A stretch of DNA of 64,000 nucleotides, taken from contig DF239026.1 of the NCBI GenBank assembly GCA_000507305.1, positions 362,844 through 426,843 of the forward strand, read 5' to 3'. The first letter of the stretch is position 1; each line of letters begins with the position of its first letter. The notes beneath the pieces were generated by a model that was not told the DNA's origin, searched no databases, and saw only the letters and a program-made list of their open reading frames with translations. This document shows positions 13,301 through 23,485 of the stretch, piece by piece. A program made the position numbers and the translations under genes. The DNA is from Breviolum minutum Mf 1.05b.01. Its lineage: Eukaryota > Sar > Dinophyceae > Suessiales > Symbiodiniaceae.

Positions 13301-14306
13301 TAACAGGAAATCCGTACAATGTGTATGTAAACCCCTATTATTGGGTTGATGACCCCCACATATGGAAATCATGGGAGTTGACACCTGTTCGCACACCTGA
13401 AGACATACTTGAGTGTGGTGTTTTTGCATGTCTTGCAACCCATGCCTTCACAAATTAAGGCCAATGGACCCCCCCCCAAAAAAAAGCCTTTGTCAGCTCA
13501 GCTGAGCCATTCCCCCCATTCAAAAAACACACCTTTTTTTTGTAATCCTGATGGTTCCGAGACTGAATAGCTGAGTTACGAATCTGACATTAAATCCGGA
13601 GGTGTTCACTTTTGTTTTTTTTTTGAACTGTTCTATCTGCTCCGCCTACTCGGACAATTCTTTCTGTATCTGCGATCCTCTGAGGAACATACATCTAATA
13701 TCATCTAATCATATACCACCCCCCCTTTTCCCCCTCCTCTGGGCTCGGTCCACCGTCACTTGCACGCTTCCTCAATGAACAGTGGCTTGGTCACGTTCAT
13801 CGGAAGGTTGACCCTTGTTGACGCTCCCTCCAAGAAAAAACGGTGTTGTTAGCTTTAAGGTCAATGTTTTATGTGATTGTTTTTTAAACGTACCTGTCGG
13901 GAAAACCATACAATAATTCAAAATTCATAATAATTAGAGATATTGTGTTGGTTGATATCTAGCCATATAGCGGTATCATGTTGTTTTCAAATTGAAGGGT
14001 GCCAAAAGACTTTTATGACAATGTAGGGCATATAAAATACAATGGACAAAATTATTGGGATTTCCTTCAGTTAATGTCTGAAGGACATCGGATCCTTGAA
14101 AGAGCGATGACAGTTATGATGTGTCCAAAATCTGCAACCAAAACCATGTGACATCTTCGAAGGACATCAACAAAAAATCCACTGGTTCCCATGGTGAGAC
14201 ATGACATGCCCCTGCATTTCTACCTCAACTTCGTCCCACTTTCCGCCCAGGAACCAGCTTGCTGGCAAAGCAGCAAGAGGCAGGCCAGAGACGTGTAGCG
14301 CAGCAT
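3387..14306 (-). CDS. secreted clan GH-A (GH2-like) glycoside hydrolase, multi-exon, 3' end not fixed
   Basis: Predicted secreted glycoside hydrolase with a (beta/alpha)8 barrel, acting on an unknown sugar. Exon 1 (14306-14224) starts with ATG and encodes a clear signal peptide: MLRY, a Leu-rich core, then SWA before the likely cleavage site. Its donor is GTAGAA. Later exons: 12956-12893, with the ILVDGQRFFARG strand that precedes the barrel in GH2-like enzymes; 11679-11560, with VCYTPIPVGES and IWLRDLDLIQDMDLNLLR, joining in phase 0; 8473-8394 and 8274-8238; 7800-7735, with HDGVDF and donor GTAAGC; 7462-7354; and 3478-3387, with PMMITEYGADAYDN, where the Glu fits the catalytic nucleophile. 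Exons near 13827 and 9435 exist but their frame is ambiguous. The acid/base Asn-Glu exon was not found. Exons 8274-8238 and 8473-8394 are separated only by a foldback element. GH2 is favoured over GH5 or GH72 because of the ITEYGADAY form. Confidence is high for the class and moderate for the full model. Confidence 0.7.
5316..5404. mobile_element. foldback family A, copy 1
   Basis: Family A is about 90-110 bp. It has terminal inverted repeats close to GTTGGTGGTTTCAACC / TTTGAAACCACCAAC and a shared core TCAAATTGGATCATTTCCCC. Most copies are flanked by CTAG, TAG or CAG, suggesting a short target duplication. Here family B starts at the very next base. Confidence 0.85.
5405..5494. mobile_element. 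foldback family B, copy 1
   Basis: Family B is about 95 bp with ends TGGTTGTTTA / TAAACAACCA and core ATGGCTTATGAAATAATCCC. It directly follows A copy 1. Confidence 0.8.
5686..5814. mobile_element. foldback family G, copy 1
   Basis: ACCCTCCCTTAAACTAACAG ... TGCTGTTAGTTTCAGGG, with an inner pair GCACCTGAA / TTTTCAGGTGC. Related to D at the ends but different inside. Confidence 0.78.
6328..6432. mobile_element. foldback family F, copy 1
   Basis: Family F ends are ACACCCTGGAAGATT and its complement, with a second arm segment ACATGGAACCTGAAAAT. Here the right end is ATCTTCAGGGGTGTA. Confidence 0.8.
6618..6719. mobile_element. family A, copy 2
   Basis: Complete copy with an inner duplication, TTTCAACTTCAACCC, at the left arm. 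The right arm is TGTTTGAAACCACCACC. Confidence 0.85.
7291..7326 (+). repeat. (CAA)12 microsatellite
   Basis: Twelve pure CAA units, 28 bp past the donor of the hydrolase exon 7462-7354, so TTG repeats open that intron. Confidence 0.97.
7960..8240. mobile_element. foldback family I, copy 1
   Basis: Arms ATATGGGTTATAAC ... CCTAAAACATGAAGG and CTTCATTTTTAGGGG ... TTATAACCCATAT, plus GGGTTCCCATGG / CCATGGGAACCC inside. The right terminus GGGTCCAAGGGTAC supplies a GT donor for the exon ending at 8238. Confidence 0.7.
8270..8393. mobile_element. foldback family E, copy 1
   Basis: Arms ACTCCCGAAGTTTAACA / GTTAAACTTCGGGGGCGTAA, inner GGAAGACGATCCTTTCC. Confidence 0.82.
8275..8393 (-). other. intron consisting of one family E element
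   Basis: Begins GAGTTACGCC (GA donor) and ends ACTTCGGGAG, with GGAGT repeated near both ends. E1 fills it. The exons on both sides join in phase 0. The next exon is only 37 nt and is followed at once by element I1. Confidence 0.5.
9944..10048. mobile_element. family C, copy 2
   Basis: Near-perfect arms TACCGTTGATGGAAGAAATC / GATTTCTTCCATCAACAGTA. Confidence 0.88.
10328..10434. mobile_element. family A, copy 3
   Basis: Left arm GTTGGTGGTTGAACC. The right arm has diverged (AAGTTGCCACCAG). The core carries a direct insertion of a few bases. Confidence 0.75.
11560..11679 (-). CDS. glycoside hydrolase exon, start of TIM barrel
   Basis: Exactly 40 codons in phase 0 at both ends, with acceptor ...ACGAG and donor GTCACT. 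It encodes VCYTPIPVGES, a Gly-Asp-Trp turn, then IWLRDLDLIQDMDLNLLR. This is the first barrel strand and helix typical of GH2-like enzymes, whose family consensus is CYSPTPIG followed by RDLPLMRAMGANTIR. It joins directly to the exon ending FFARG at 12893. Confidence 0.8.
13027..13137. mobile_element. family C, copy 3
   Basis: Arms CTGTTGATGGAAGAAATCC / GGATTTCTTCCATCAACAG, with inner AATAATGGGATATTTACC shared by other copies. Confidence 0.88.
13250..13399. mobile_element. foldback family K, copy 1
   Basis: ATGTGCCAGGGTCGATCAAC ... CATGGGAGTTGACACCTG, inner TATTGGGGAGGGTAATC and TATTGGGTTGATGACC. Confidence 0.72.
14224..14306 (-). CDS. first exon of the hydrolase: signal peptide
   Basis: ATG at 14306 opens 27 codons ending at a GTAGAA donor, phase 2. 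Residues 1-4 are MLRY, followed by a Leu/Cys/Ala hydrophobic core and then QQAGSWA with a probable cleavage before Glu-Ser. The region is GC-rich in an AT-rich background. The ATG is chosen because the hydrophobic core starts directly after it and the gene model upstream ends in a stop near 14648. Confidence 0.7.
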
Positions 14307-14647
14307 GTGACGATTTCCGTCACTCTTTGCACACTGCGCAAAATTGGATCTTCCACCCCAAAAAAGAGGCTGCTGATGATTGCTTTGTTTGTATTTTCTA
14401 GTGCTTGAACATGTGGTGATTCATATGTATGTCATGTATTCCTGCAAATCGGGTATGTTCAAATCAATTTTGCTTCAACTGGTGTCAAAATCGAAAGGTG
14501 CAGATTATTTTGTTGCATTCGCAAATGCATTGTTCAAGGATGATCATGTACCATTGTGTCCATTAGGCATCACTGTTTTCGCCTCAAATGTGAGAAACAT
14601 GACCTGCAGCTCCTGGTTGACATTATCCGTTATCCTCTCGTGTCTAT

Positions 14648-17600
14648 TCAAAGCCTCCATTGTTTATGCCGGGCGTCCCAGTTATGGATGAAGGCTTCAT
14701 GAATGCGGGCTGCTGTCCAAATGTATTCCTTTCTGTGCCCTTCTAACCCCATCCATGGTATAGAACTTGAAGCCAACGGACGGTGCAGTTGCTTTTTGTG
14801 AGCACGTAACTCCCAAGATGACGTTACGTGCCATCGCACGTGGTGGAAAAAAACACAGCAACATCATATGAAGCAACGATTCAATCAATGTCGAGACACC
14901 TTTCGGGCAACCGAAACAAATGAACAAATTCATACCCATAAAGGATCGATCCATGTATGCTATATTTGCCAACCTTCTCCATAACAAAAATCAACAGACC
15001 TACAGGGTCAATCGGTCATACATGGATCCTATAATAATATGGAAAAAAGTGAAGGAACTTTACGTGAGTTTTTTGCGGTTTTTCGACCCACCCTTTCTGA
15101 ATGCTCATCCATGGTTTCCAACATCCGAAGACACAGAGACTCCGAACCACCAGGACAGTAGTGAGCACAGGCCCAGGAATAAGCTTTCCCATCTGTGACG
15201 TCAATAAAACCTGGCAGGAAGGTCAGGGGTTTTTAAATGTTCAGGCTTTCCTATCCTATACCATCCATGGGACTGGTATATTTAGCTGATTTAGCTACAT
15301 GATAGCTACATGAATGGTTGATTTCTTAGGGTAATTAGTAGGTAAATATACCTTCCATGGATGGTATGGGTATCCTTTAGGAAAATACAACACTACCTAC
15401 CCATTGGACCACTGGAAATTGAAACCAGCTCTACTTGATTGCTGAAACAAATCCACTAGTGTCGCCCTTTTCTATGGACAGTATCCGGGCTACACAGCTA
15501 TTTGGATGAGACCTTGTCTGGTTCAACTAAGGTGGCCGGCAGGAAAAAAAATGCTACTAGTTATAACCCTGACTACTAAGCCTGGCCATTTCTCGAAGAA
15601 CCAGCCTCTTGGCGGTTCTGGATCATGGGATATGTTTGTAGGGATGAAAAAAAAACAGACTAGGTATCTATGCAGGTATGACGCGGCGGGACACTAGACA
15701 TTTGTGCAAAAAATACGTGTTATAGGTACATGTATAGGCACATGCATAGATGTACATATGTAAACTATGTACATATGCATAAATATATATATATACGAAT
15801 TAAACATCTTAGCATAAACATACATGTGGTATACTATATATATATACATATCTATCAATATACTCATTCTGGGCATACATTGTAATTGCATCATGTATAT
15901 ATACATATTTGCAAAATGCCCTCAAACAGAAGTGCCCGCCAGGAATGTGTTATTTTTTAAATATGGGATGCCTTTTCCTACACCTTCACTTACATGGCTT
16001 TTCTTGGAGTGTTCCCTTATGGAGTCTATCCTCAACACTATGTTGTGACAATGCAGGGCCTCCAAAGTAATCCCAATGATTCTGGGCTTCAACTATACTT
16101 TTCCAGCAGCTGGTTGGGGTTTCCTCCCAAGATCACCGGGGAGGCCCCTCCCATCCCGGAACCTGGTTGACACTCCGGCACAGACGTAGCTCTCCAGTTC
16201 AACCTACGGCTCCTTCATGTCAGTTCCGGAGCCGGCGAAGGAAGAAGTTCATATACAGTTGATGGAAGAAATCCGGCGATCACCACTTGGAATGTATAAA
16301 ACCCCTGTAAATAATGGGATAACAATACCTTCACCTCAAACTGGTGAGCTTACCGGATTTCTGAACCATCAACAGTAGCACCAGCGGAAAGGAGAACAAT
16401 CATCTTCCAAACTCTTCTAAGGGCTATCTTGGTTCCTCCGAAGATACAGGATATGCTTCTCAGCTTGAGTTCTGTCCTTTCACATCAAAGTTCGCTTTGC
16501 AATCACTGAATTCAGTCAGTCCCTTGCCAACATAAGAGACAGCTAGAGAATTTGATTGATTTTACTTCCTACATTCAGACTCTCTCTCTGTCCACGTTGC
16601 ACTTGATCTTCCCAGATGTAAAAGCAACTGGTTGGTGCGAACCACCCCCAACCAATGCACCCTCAACCAATTCTCCTTTGCTCGGCAAATTTACAAAAAA
16701 AATGCCATCTAGGCTGCTCATTTGCTCATCACGATCAGCACAGCCCAAATAATAACTTGCTAGTGAATTCAACCCATCAAACAAATATCAGTCAAATTGG
16801 ATCATCTCTGCAGGTAGGGATGAACATGAAAGAAAGAAAACACCAACGAGGTCATATGTTAGTAACATATCTATCAACAAACACTGCAAACCTATCTGGG
16901 TAATCTATTATAAATCCCTAACCTGAATTAAGGAATTTGTTGGGTAGGATTCCCTTTCTAAACTACCTTTTGGGGTGACCTCGGCTGAGTTCGCTTTAAA
17001 TTGCCTAGACCTATTGCACCTCACCAACCCCAAAAATCTCCACTCCTTGCGCCCCTCAAGGTTTCATCGCCTAAGTTCTCCAAGTTTGAGCATCGTGGTT
17101 TGTGGGGAATGCCCTGCAGGAAAAAACAAAAACCCGAAATCTTCCAACCCCAAAAATGAAAGAATGGCCCCTAAAATCTTTACAAAAGGGGGCCATGTTA
17201 AAAGGAAATTTCATCTTCCAAGCACTATTTTCAAGGGAAAAACTGACAGTTTTCGGGGGAGTTCAATGAAGCATTTTGCCAGGCTAGCCGGCGTTGACCC
17301 ACAATTTTTTGGAGGTGTGACTGACGGTGATCGACCGAATTATGTTGCACCATGGCAGTCTTTGACGCGGGGTTCAATTTTCAAATGCATACAATGTATG
17401 TGTATATATATATATACAATGATAACTAATAAAAAGTATAATATACTTATGATAACTTATGATACATCATATATATGACAGAATTTACGCAAAGAATGTC
17501 CACATCCACTAGATGCCGTTGACCACTGGAAATACCGCATTGCAAAACAACATTGAATTCTGAACAAGGGTGACGAGGTGAACATCCCAATCTTTATCTA

Positions 17601-17827
17601 AAACTGGTTATCCTCTAATCAACTACCATAGCTGGCCGCAAATATCCCCATGTTCAATAGGGAAATGTAATGAAATGTACATCTTCCATCCGCATCCGTT
17701 TTCCATTCAGCTATGCCAGCACATGCGCCAAGGTACCAGAGTGGGAAGTCTCAATCTCCAACTCGGAGACCAAGGTGCCATGAGAAGTGGTCACCAAACC
17801 TTCAGCGTGGCCCCAAACCAACGGTTT
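14648..17827 (-). CDS. unknown multi-exon gene, 5' part unresolved
   Basis: Exons that join in phase: 16204-16137 (ELESYVCAGVSTRFRDGRG, GT donor), 15617-15582 (PPRGWFFEKWP, GC donor) and 15210-about 15092 (FIDVTDGKAYSWACAHYCPGG). The intron between the last two is bounded by the direct repeat GCCAGG and holds foldback element H2. A possible last exon lies at about 14730-14648; two of its frames end in stops, at 14648 and at 14643. An upstream candidate exon, 17827-17737, encodes KPLVWGHAEGLVTTSHG and ends at GTACCT. Another candidate lies at 23195-23143. No known domain was recognised. The downstream neighbour starts at 14306, about 340 bp beyond the stop. Exon order and protein frame are inference from phase and composition. 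Confidence 0.45.
14933..15030. mobile_element. foldback family H, copy 1, degenerate
   Basis: Family H is a palindrome around CCATGTATGGTATATTTACC / GGTAAATATACCATACATGG, usually with GGATCC at one or both ends. Confidence 0.55.
15252..15375. mobile_element. family H, copy 2
   Basis: Arms GATACCATCC-like at both ends; lies inside an intron of the unknown gene (15581-15211). Confidence 0.65.
16255..16377. mobile_element. family C, copy 4
   Basis: Mixed arms: GATGGAAGAAATCCGG on the left, CCGGATTTCTGAACCATC on the right. Lies 50 bp before the acceptor of the 16204 exon. Confidence 0.88.
16761..16846. mobile_element. family A, copy 4, degenerate
   Basis: The core GTCAAATTGGATCATCTCTG and both arms are recognisable but several bases have changed. 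Confidence 0.5.
17165..17270. mobile_element. family E, degenerate
   Basis: Keeps GGAAATTTCATCTTCCAAGC and a worn right arm. Confidence 0.4.
17737..17827 (-). CDS. candidate exon of the unknown gene
   Basis: Acceptor ...GACCAAG, 30 codons from KPLVWGHAEG to ETSHS with about 65% GC at third positions, and donor GTACCT, phase 1. It sits upstream of the better-supported exon at 16204. No family was recognised. Confidence 0.35.
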
Positions 17828-18382
17828 CTTGGTCACCCCTAAGGTTCCAACCCCGAATGTTTCAGGCTGGATGTACCCGGACCCCCCCTTTTCCGGGGAA
17901 ATTAAGAGCTCCCTCCCCCTCAACAAAGAGGGTTGGAACATGTATTTTTCCTCTTTAAATAGTTTATAGTTAGGTTGAGTTTTATGGAACATTTTATGGC
18001 CTTGAAGGTAGCTTGGTTTGGGGATGGCAGCCAACTTTTTGGGTGCAAAAACAGCAACATGTGCTGGCAACGCGTCCAGATTGCATGTGTCCCAGATTTT
18101 TTCTGATGGAATACCAAAGGATGGTGAGTTATCCTGCCCAAAAAAGAGACATTCCCTATAATTTCCCTATACACAACGCGATTACAGTAATCTATTTGCG
18201 GTGGCCAACAAAAGCCTAAGGTGAGTTGGAAGTTTAGATGACTGGATGCCACCTAAGAAATGCTCCAAGCATCACCTGCTAGTTAAGTCGATGTTGAGAC
18301 GTTCGGAGGTGGCGGTCAAGCTCTTTGGAGTCAATCAATGGGTCGTGAGACAACCAAACTTGCAGGATAACAAAGGATAACA

Positions 18383-18452
18383 ACCACCCCGCCACCACCA
18401 CCACCGACGACGACGACGACCACCACCACCACCACAACAACAACAACAACAA
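18383..18452 (+). repeat. compound trinucleotide repeat (CCA, CGA, CCA, CAA)
   Basis: Consecutive blocks of CCA, GAC, CCA and CAA units without spacers. Confidence 0.95.
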
Positions 18453-18784
18453 GGACAACGTGATAGGTCCGCACCAGAAAATGCGTTAGTTTTGTGGGGG
18501 ATGTCCCAAACTGTTCTTTCCCCAAGTTCTTGGGGGTTGCTCACCCTCTTGTTGGTCCATGTTTCATCAGAAAACAAAGAAATTGATGACATGTTTCATA
18601 AACTATATATACCAACCAGTCTGCTCAACTGAAAGTATCTTCAAATACGCATTGAACGTGTATAGTTTTTGCAGCAATCCAAATGTAAGTTACACAATGT
18701 ATATAGGTACTAGTACCAGTGCTTCAGCTCACACCTCTGACCAAATGTGTCACATCTACGAATCTACTTGGATGTTCCAGGAAG

Positions 18785-18867
18785 TTAGCAAGTAAATGGC
18801 TTATAGCCTACTTACAAATGGGATATATTGGGGTTATAACCCATTTACTAACCTTTTACTACCTCCC
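18785..18867. mobile_element. family J, partial
   Basis: GTTAGCAAGTAAATGGC ... TTGGGGTTATAACCCATTTACTAACC, without the outer GATGTCCC arms. Confidence 0.6.
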
Positions 18868-19117
18868 TCCTTCGATTCGATGATTCCTGTCATCCATCCA
18901 GTCCACTTGTTACTTGCAGCTTAGAAGCAACACAATCCAACGAAGTATACAAGTGCAAACATCTTAGATGTTGAAAGATTGGAGCTTCCAACTGTCCCTT
19001 TGGAAAAACAAAACCCGTGTAGATTTGATCATTGCATGATCGCAAACATCATGTTGATGACATGTTTCAAAAAGAACCCAAAATGGTAGATTTCCAACAA
19101 CTTCCAAAAACAAATAC

Positions 19118-19211
19118 TGGTTGTTTAATTCCGGGATCGTTATAATGGCTTATGAAAAAATCGTCATATAACTGGGTAGTTTGTAATCCCCTAGTTATAC
19201 CCTAAACAACC
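19118..19211. mobile_element. family B, copy 2
   Basis: Ends CTGGTTGTTTAATT / CCTAAACAACC, core TATAATGGCTTATGAAA. Confidence 0.85.
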
Positions 19212-19454
19212 TTTCGGGGCCCTTTTTGCTGAATTTGATGTTGGAAGCTCTTCAAAACAAATGGCAGGGTGGCTTTCCTCTAGCTTTTGCCTGGAAAGCC
19301 ACCTTTCGCCTTGAAAATCTTATGCTACAAAGCCGTGGTTTGAACCCTGCGGGGAAGCGAGCGAATCCTAAGGTATCCAGAAAGGTATCCTTGGCTTCAA
19401 GGGATCGCCTTCAAACACGTGAAAAAAGGATGGTTTCAGTGAAACTCAGCTTCT

Positions 19455-19546
19455 CCCATAGGATCCGTGTATGGTATATTTACCTACATTTACCATAGAT
19501 ATCAACCAAATCTAGGTAAATATAACATACATGGATACTATGGGTC
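19455..19546. mobile_element. family H, copy 3
   Basis: CCATAGGATCCGTGTATGG ... CATACATGGATACTATGGG. Confidence 0.82.
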
Positions 19547-19548
19547 TG

Positions 19549-19682
19549 GCTAATTGGTGGTTTGTGGCCCTGTGGTTTTGGATATTTGGGATCCCCGAAA
19601 ATGAAAGGGATTGTTGCTTATAGGGGTCCCCGATTCGAATCCTAAACCACCGGGCCCCAAATCACCAATTTACCATTGGTTG
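19549..19682. mobile_element. foldback family M, copy 1
   Basis: CTAATTGGTGGTTTGTGGCC ... GGGCCCCAAATCACCAATTT, inner GGGATCCCCGAAAATG. Confidence 0.72.
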
Positions 19683-20410
19683 AGAAAATAAGTGTTTTTT
19701 TTCCGATAGAAGACAAAACAACTGGAAGCAAACCAAGTGCACGTTGCACTGTCCAAAGGAACACATCATTGTGCAGTGCTGCTGTTTTGGGGGGAACATG
19801 ATACTGCATGATACCTAGGGTCACTTCCTGAAATCGTAAGTGATTGTGATTGGTTGAAAACACACAGATTGCATCAACACGTGACTGGTGTGCAAGACTA
19901 TGCAAGACTCTTGTGACATTCCGTTGTATATATATATACTGGTTGGTTATATATAATGACGCTCCAAGAATTGCAATTGTAGTCAGTCCTTCTACTGTAC
20001 CAAATCTTCCAAGCCTTCAAAACTGCTCATCTGCTCCCTCGACGTCCATTTTTTTCTGCCACTTTTTTGGGCTGGACAAAAGTGCTTCTTAAAGACAAAA
20101 ACCATCAAAAGCCCTGGTGGTCAAATTGAAAGGGGGAAGTTCTTTAGCTGCAATCTCTATTCTGGTCAAGTTGGAAGCATTCACTAGACTGGAAAGGTCA
20201 TAAAAAATGGGAACTTCCTTCCGGCCAAAAAAAATGAACTGGGAGTACTCATACCCCTGATTTTTGGCAGTTCAGATTAGGGTCGCTGGACTGTCATCTA
20301 CAAAATGAGCACAAGTTCAAGCAGTCTCCTCACTCAGCCATTTCGGACCATGAAATACAAGTTTAAACTTTACTTCCTACGAAAGTTTCAAGCTTCTCCC
20401 TTGGCTGAGT

Positions 20411-20522
20411 TACACCCCCAAAAAAATTACATGGAACCCAAATCAATCACCCAATTGAAAAGGAACATCATCTTCCATCCACCTCCATTTTTTGGTTCAA
20501 AACGTGAATTTTTCAGGGTGTG
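20411..20522. mobile_element. family F, copy 2
   Basis: TACACCCCCAAAAAAATTAC ... GTGAATTTTTCAGGGTGTG. Confidence 0.78.
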
Positions 20523-20967
20523 AGTCTCTAAAAGTCATGTTTTTTTCCTCGGAGGACAAACCTTTCCCACCCCAAAAAATTCTGTCGCCAGTCAGTCCTT
20601 CGGTGGAGCCGACTAACCCTTACCCAAAAAAGTCGTCTCCGGTTCCAAGTTTCCAACAAAAATGATGTTCCTTTAGAGATCATCATACTGATACTATATT
20701 ATATATATATATATTTATGTTGTTCATATAAATAACCATATATATAGAAACATATCATCATATGATCCATATTATATATTAGCGGTTTCATTTATATGTT
20801 GGTTGAAGGAAACCAGGAAATGTAAATGATATTGATAGATTTATGTAGCATCATCAATTACATTCATCACCAATTTTTGGTAGGGTCTAGCAAATCAATA
20901 GTGATGTCTAGCATAGAAAATCAATCTAAACCCCTCCATTTGGGAAAGCTATAAACCAGTTCACGAA

Positions 20968-21070
20968 CCTGAATTCTGGTGCATTGCTAACCACCTTGCG
21001 ATGTAAAAAAACCCTGGTAACAAACTAATAATGGGATCAACTATCAACTGGTACTTCTTTCCAGCTAAGG
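20968..21070. mobile_element. family C, degenerate copy
   Basis: The inner part is recognisable (GATGTAAAAAAACCC, AATAATGGGATCAACTATC), but the ends are worn. Confidence 0.45.
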
Positions 21071-22556
21071 TCAAGTGAAGTTAGCGATGCTTTGCCCTTC
21101 TTGACATATGTTCATCTCCTTTCATCGCCTATTCTGGATGTGTTTGTTGAGATTTTGTGCCCTATACTAAACATGACCCAAAATATCAGTGTTTTTTTTG
21201 TTTTGCGTTTCCCCGTCTTTTGACGCATGGCCATACTTATAGCCATATTTCCCCGTCCCAACTCCTAAATCAACCCCCACCCAAAAAAAAAACTCATCTT
21301 TTCATTAGCTGGCAACCTCGCAACCACGGTGTCAATGTCCGGTCAATCTTCCGGCAGGTTTTTCGATACCGATTTCGGCACAAAAAATATGGGGAATCAA
21401 AGAATGCAAATGTAGGGTAAATTTATGTAAATTTGGGGATTTCCGTTATAGTTAATACATTTAATAGTGTATAAATCTGTGTTGGTAATATAATGATCCC
21501 CATCGTTACGAAAGACAAGCTGAACCTTTCCCAAGCTTAGAAGGAAAACGATTCATCCTAGCAAGCCAAGGCATCATTTTTTTGTTCGACTTCCATGTCA
21601 ATGTGATGTGTGTGTTTTGTTTTTGTTAGTTTTGTACAAGTCGGAGAAAAAGGACCCAGGTATGTATAATAATACATATATACAGAGAATCCCTGCATGT
21701 AAAGCAACCAGTGAAGTGGAAGAAAAACAAGCATTGTTGTCCACTGCTCCGTTGAAACTTATGCCCCGAGTGAATAGGAGTTTTTCCCCGAAACCCAACC
21801 TATCTGGCCTACTATCTTCGGTGTTTATTTCCTCTACACACACGGTTCGCTCATTTCCTATGCATATCCAATTTGATGATCTCATATTGTCTCGTAAATG
21901 TAGATGGATATGTTCTTTCCTGACACTAGTCCGCATTCAAACATACACTGTTCGCATCTTCCGTTTGGCAATTTACACTCTTTTCACATCGAATCAAAAA
22001 TTTTATGAACCGGAAGAACTGATGATGGGTTTTGGGATGTTTTAAAGGAGTTGCCTTTCAAATATGTCCATTTTGTTTGGTGTCCATGTCAAATTGCAAG
22101 GTTTTTGTTCCTTCAAAATCTTCCAGCAAAAATCACCCACCAGAAAAAACACCTACAGCCAGGGACTCTCAGTCATCGTCCTTCTCCTGACGTTGTTCAA
22201 AGGGATGAAGCGTCATGGTCGATGTATGAATGTTTGTGTCATTGGTACAAATCACAAAGCAACGACAAAGAAACTAAACACTCTACTGCGATGTTTCTCG
22301 CATGGAGACTCGTTTACATCTTGATTACTCTGGAGATGTCTTCATTACAATAAACTTAAACATCTCAAGTAGATGGCCCTGGTTGCTTAAGCTCAGAAAC
22401 CCACAATCGGCAATCGCCGTAATCGCGGCAAAAAATCATCCAAGTATATAGATCAAATCACTGCATCCTCAGCTAAAAACTGATACAGTAGCCAGGCCAT
22501 CCATGCCATCATCATACCCCATCGAGGTTTAGGGGGGCCCTGGCCTCAATGCGAAC

Positions 22557-22660
22557 AGTTGTTGAACCAACCCATCTGACAAAGTATTTGTCAAATTTGA
22601 TCATTTCCCCCAAGCAGGGATGAACATAAAAGATCATAAAATATATTTGAAACCACCAGC
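22557..22660. mobile_element. family A, copy 5
   Basis: Left arm GTTGTTGAACCAACCC, right arm ATTTGAAACCACCAGC. Confidence 0.75.
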
Positions 22661-22828
22661 CTTTAGTCTGTCTTTATTGCAAAATCCTTTTTCGCTGTTC
22701 TTCATGATTTTTCAGGATGTTAAAAGTTACTCCCGCCAAAGCAGGATTGCAAAAAGATCGCTCAACCTCAATGCACCCAAAGGTACACCGATGGTTTGAA
22801 CAACCATGAACAACCTATCCCTAGTCAT

Positions 22829-22906
22829 CCAAGATCCTCCAAATACCTGGTCAGTAGGTGTTTAAACAACCCCTAACAGCATTCTCAGGAGATGTTTGGA
22901 GGTTCT
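22829..22906. mobile_element. family O, copy 2
   Basis: GATCCTCCAAATACCTGGTC ... TCTCAGGAGATGTTTGGAGG. Confidence 0.62.
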
Positions 22907-23142
22907 TTCACACCTTCTCAAATTGGATCAATGGATGCCTAGGCTATCTGTCACGGTGACACGCAAAATGAAAATCACCAAACGAATCACATTTGGCTTG
23001 GCAAAAGCCCCACCAGCCCAAGTGGCTGGTGGAGTTTCCACATCACGAAAAACCCCAGATCTTTGGCGGCTTGGGCCCTCGCATGGCCCCTGTAAACACC
23101 GCCCCAGGGTTTTGCTTGGCACCACGGTAGAAGACTTAGATC

Positions 23143-23195
23143 TTGAACTCTTCGCCCACCGCCTTCCGACGAAATGTTGGGTCCGACAGGGGCGA
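23143..23195 (-). CDS. candidate exon after the dehydrogenase gene
   Basis: After an AAACAAG acceptor the frame reads SPLSDPTFRRKAVGEEFK with high third-position GC, then reaches a GA dinucleotide just before a stop. It lies about 160 bp past the end of the dehydrogenase gene, so it may belong to the next gene downstream. Other frames in this GC-rich block (22960-23220) are also open, so the frame is a choice. Confidence 0.3.
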
Positions 23196-23371
23196 CTTGT
23201 TTGGATTGGTGGTATATCACGAAACAGCCTCTTGGATTGTCTCCTTTTGAATAGAGGTATATAAATTAAACATGTTAGGTGATCCAACAAAAAAAAGCTG
23301 AATCATCAGCTGACTTTTGCATGGACCTGGTCTCATCTCACACCTTCAAGTACATTTCAAGTGATTTCACA

Positions 23372-23485
23372 TACACCCTACAAAATGAACATGGAACCTA
23401 AAAATCGCCCAATTGAACGGAAAAAATCATCTTCCATCCACCTGCCATTTTTTGGCTTCCAGCCGTTAAGTCTCCAGGGTGTATC
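23372..23485. mobile_element. family F, copy 3, at the end of the SDR gene
   Basis: TACACCCTACAAAATGAAC ... AAGTCTCCAGGGTGTA. On the minus strand the SDR frame enters it and stops at its far end. Confidence 0.82.

Larger units (their letters stand above)
18500..22800. other. mostly non-coding, with foldback elements
   Basis: Holds a J part, B2, H3, M1, F2, a worn C and A5. Open frames at 21608-22045 (plus) and 21936-21598 (minus) overlap, have AT-rich codon use and match no family. Confidence 0.45.

Noticed and set aside
18331-18592. Poly-Val/Gly and Cys-rich frames
   Set aside because: They arise from the compound trinucleotide repeat at 18383-18452.
21598-22045. Overlapping 145-codon (plus) and 112-codon (minus) open frames
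   Set aside because: Both have AT-rich third positions, no splice-bounded structure and no recognisable motif. Overlapping long frames on both strands suggest chance.
22896-23264. Plus-strand frame of 122 codons
   Set aside because: All frames of this GC-rich block are open. The minus-strand candidate 23195-23143 has splice signals and fits the strand of the neighbours.
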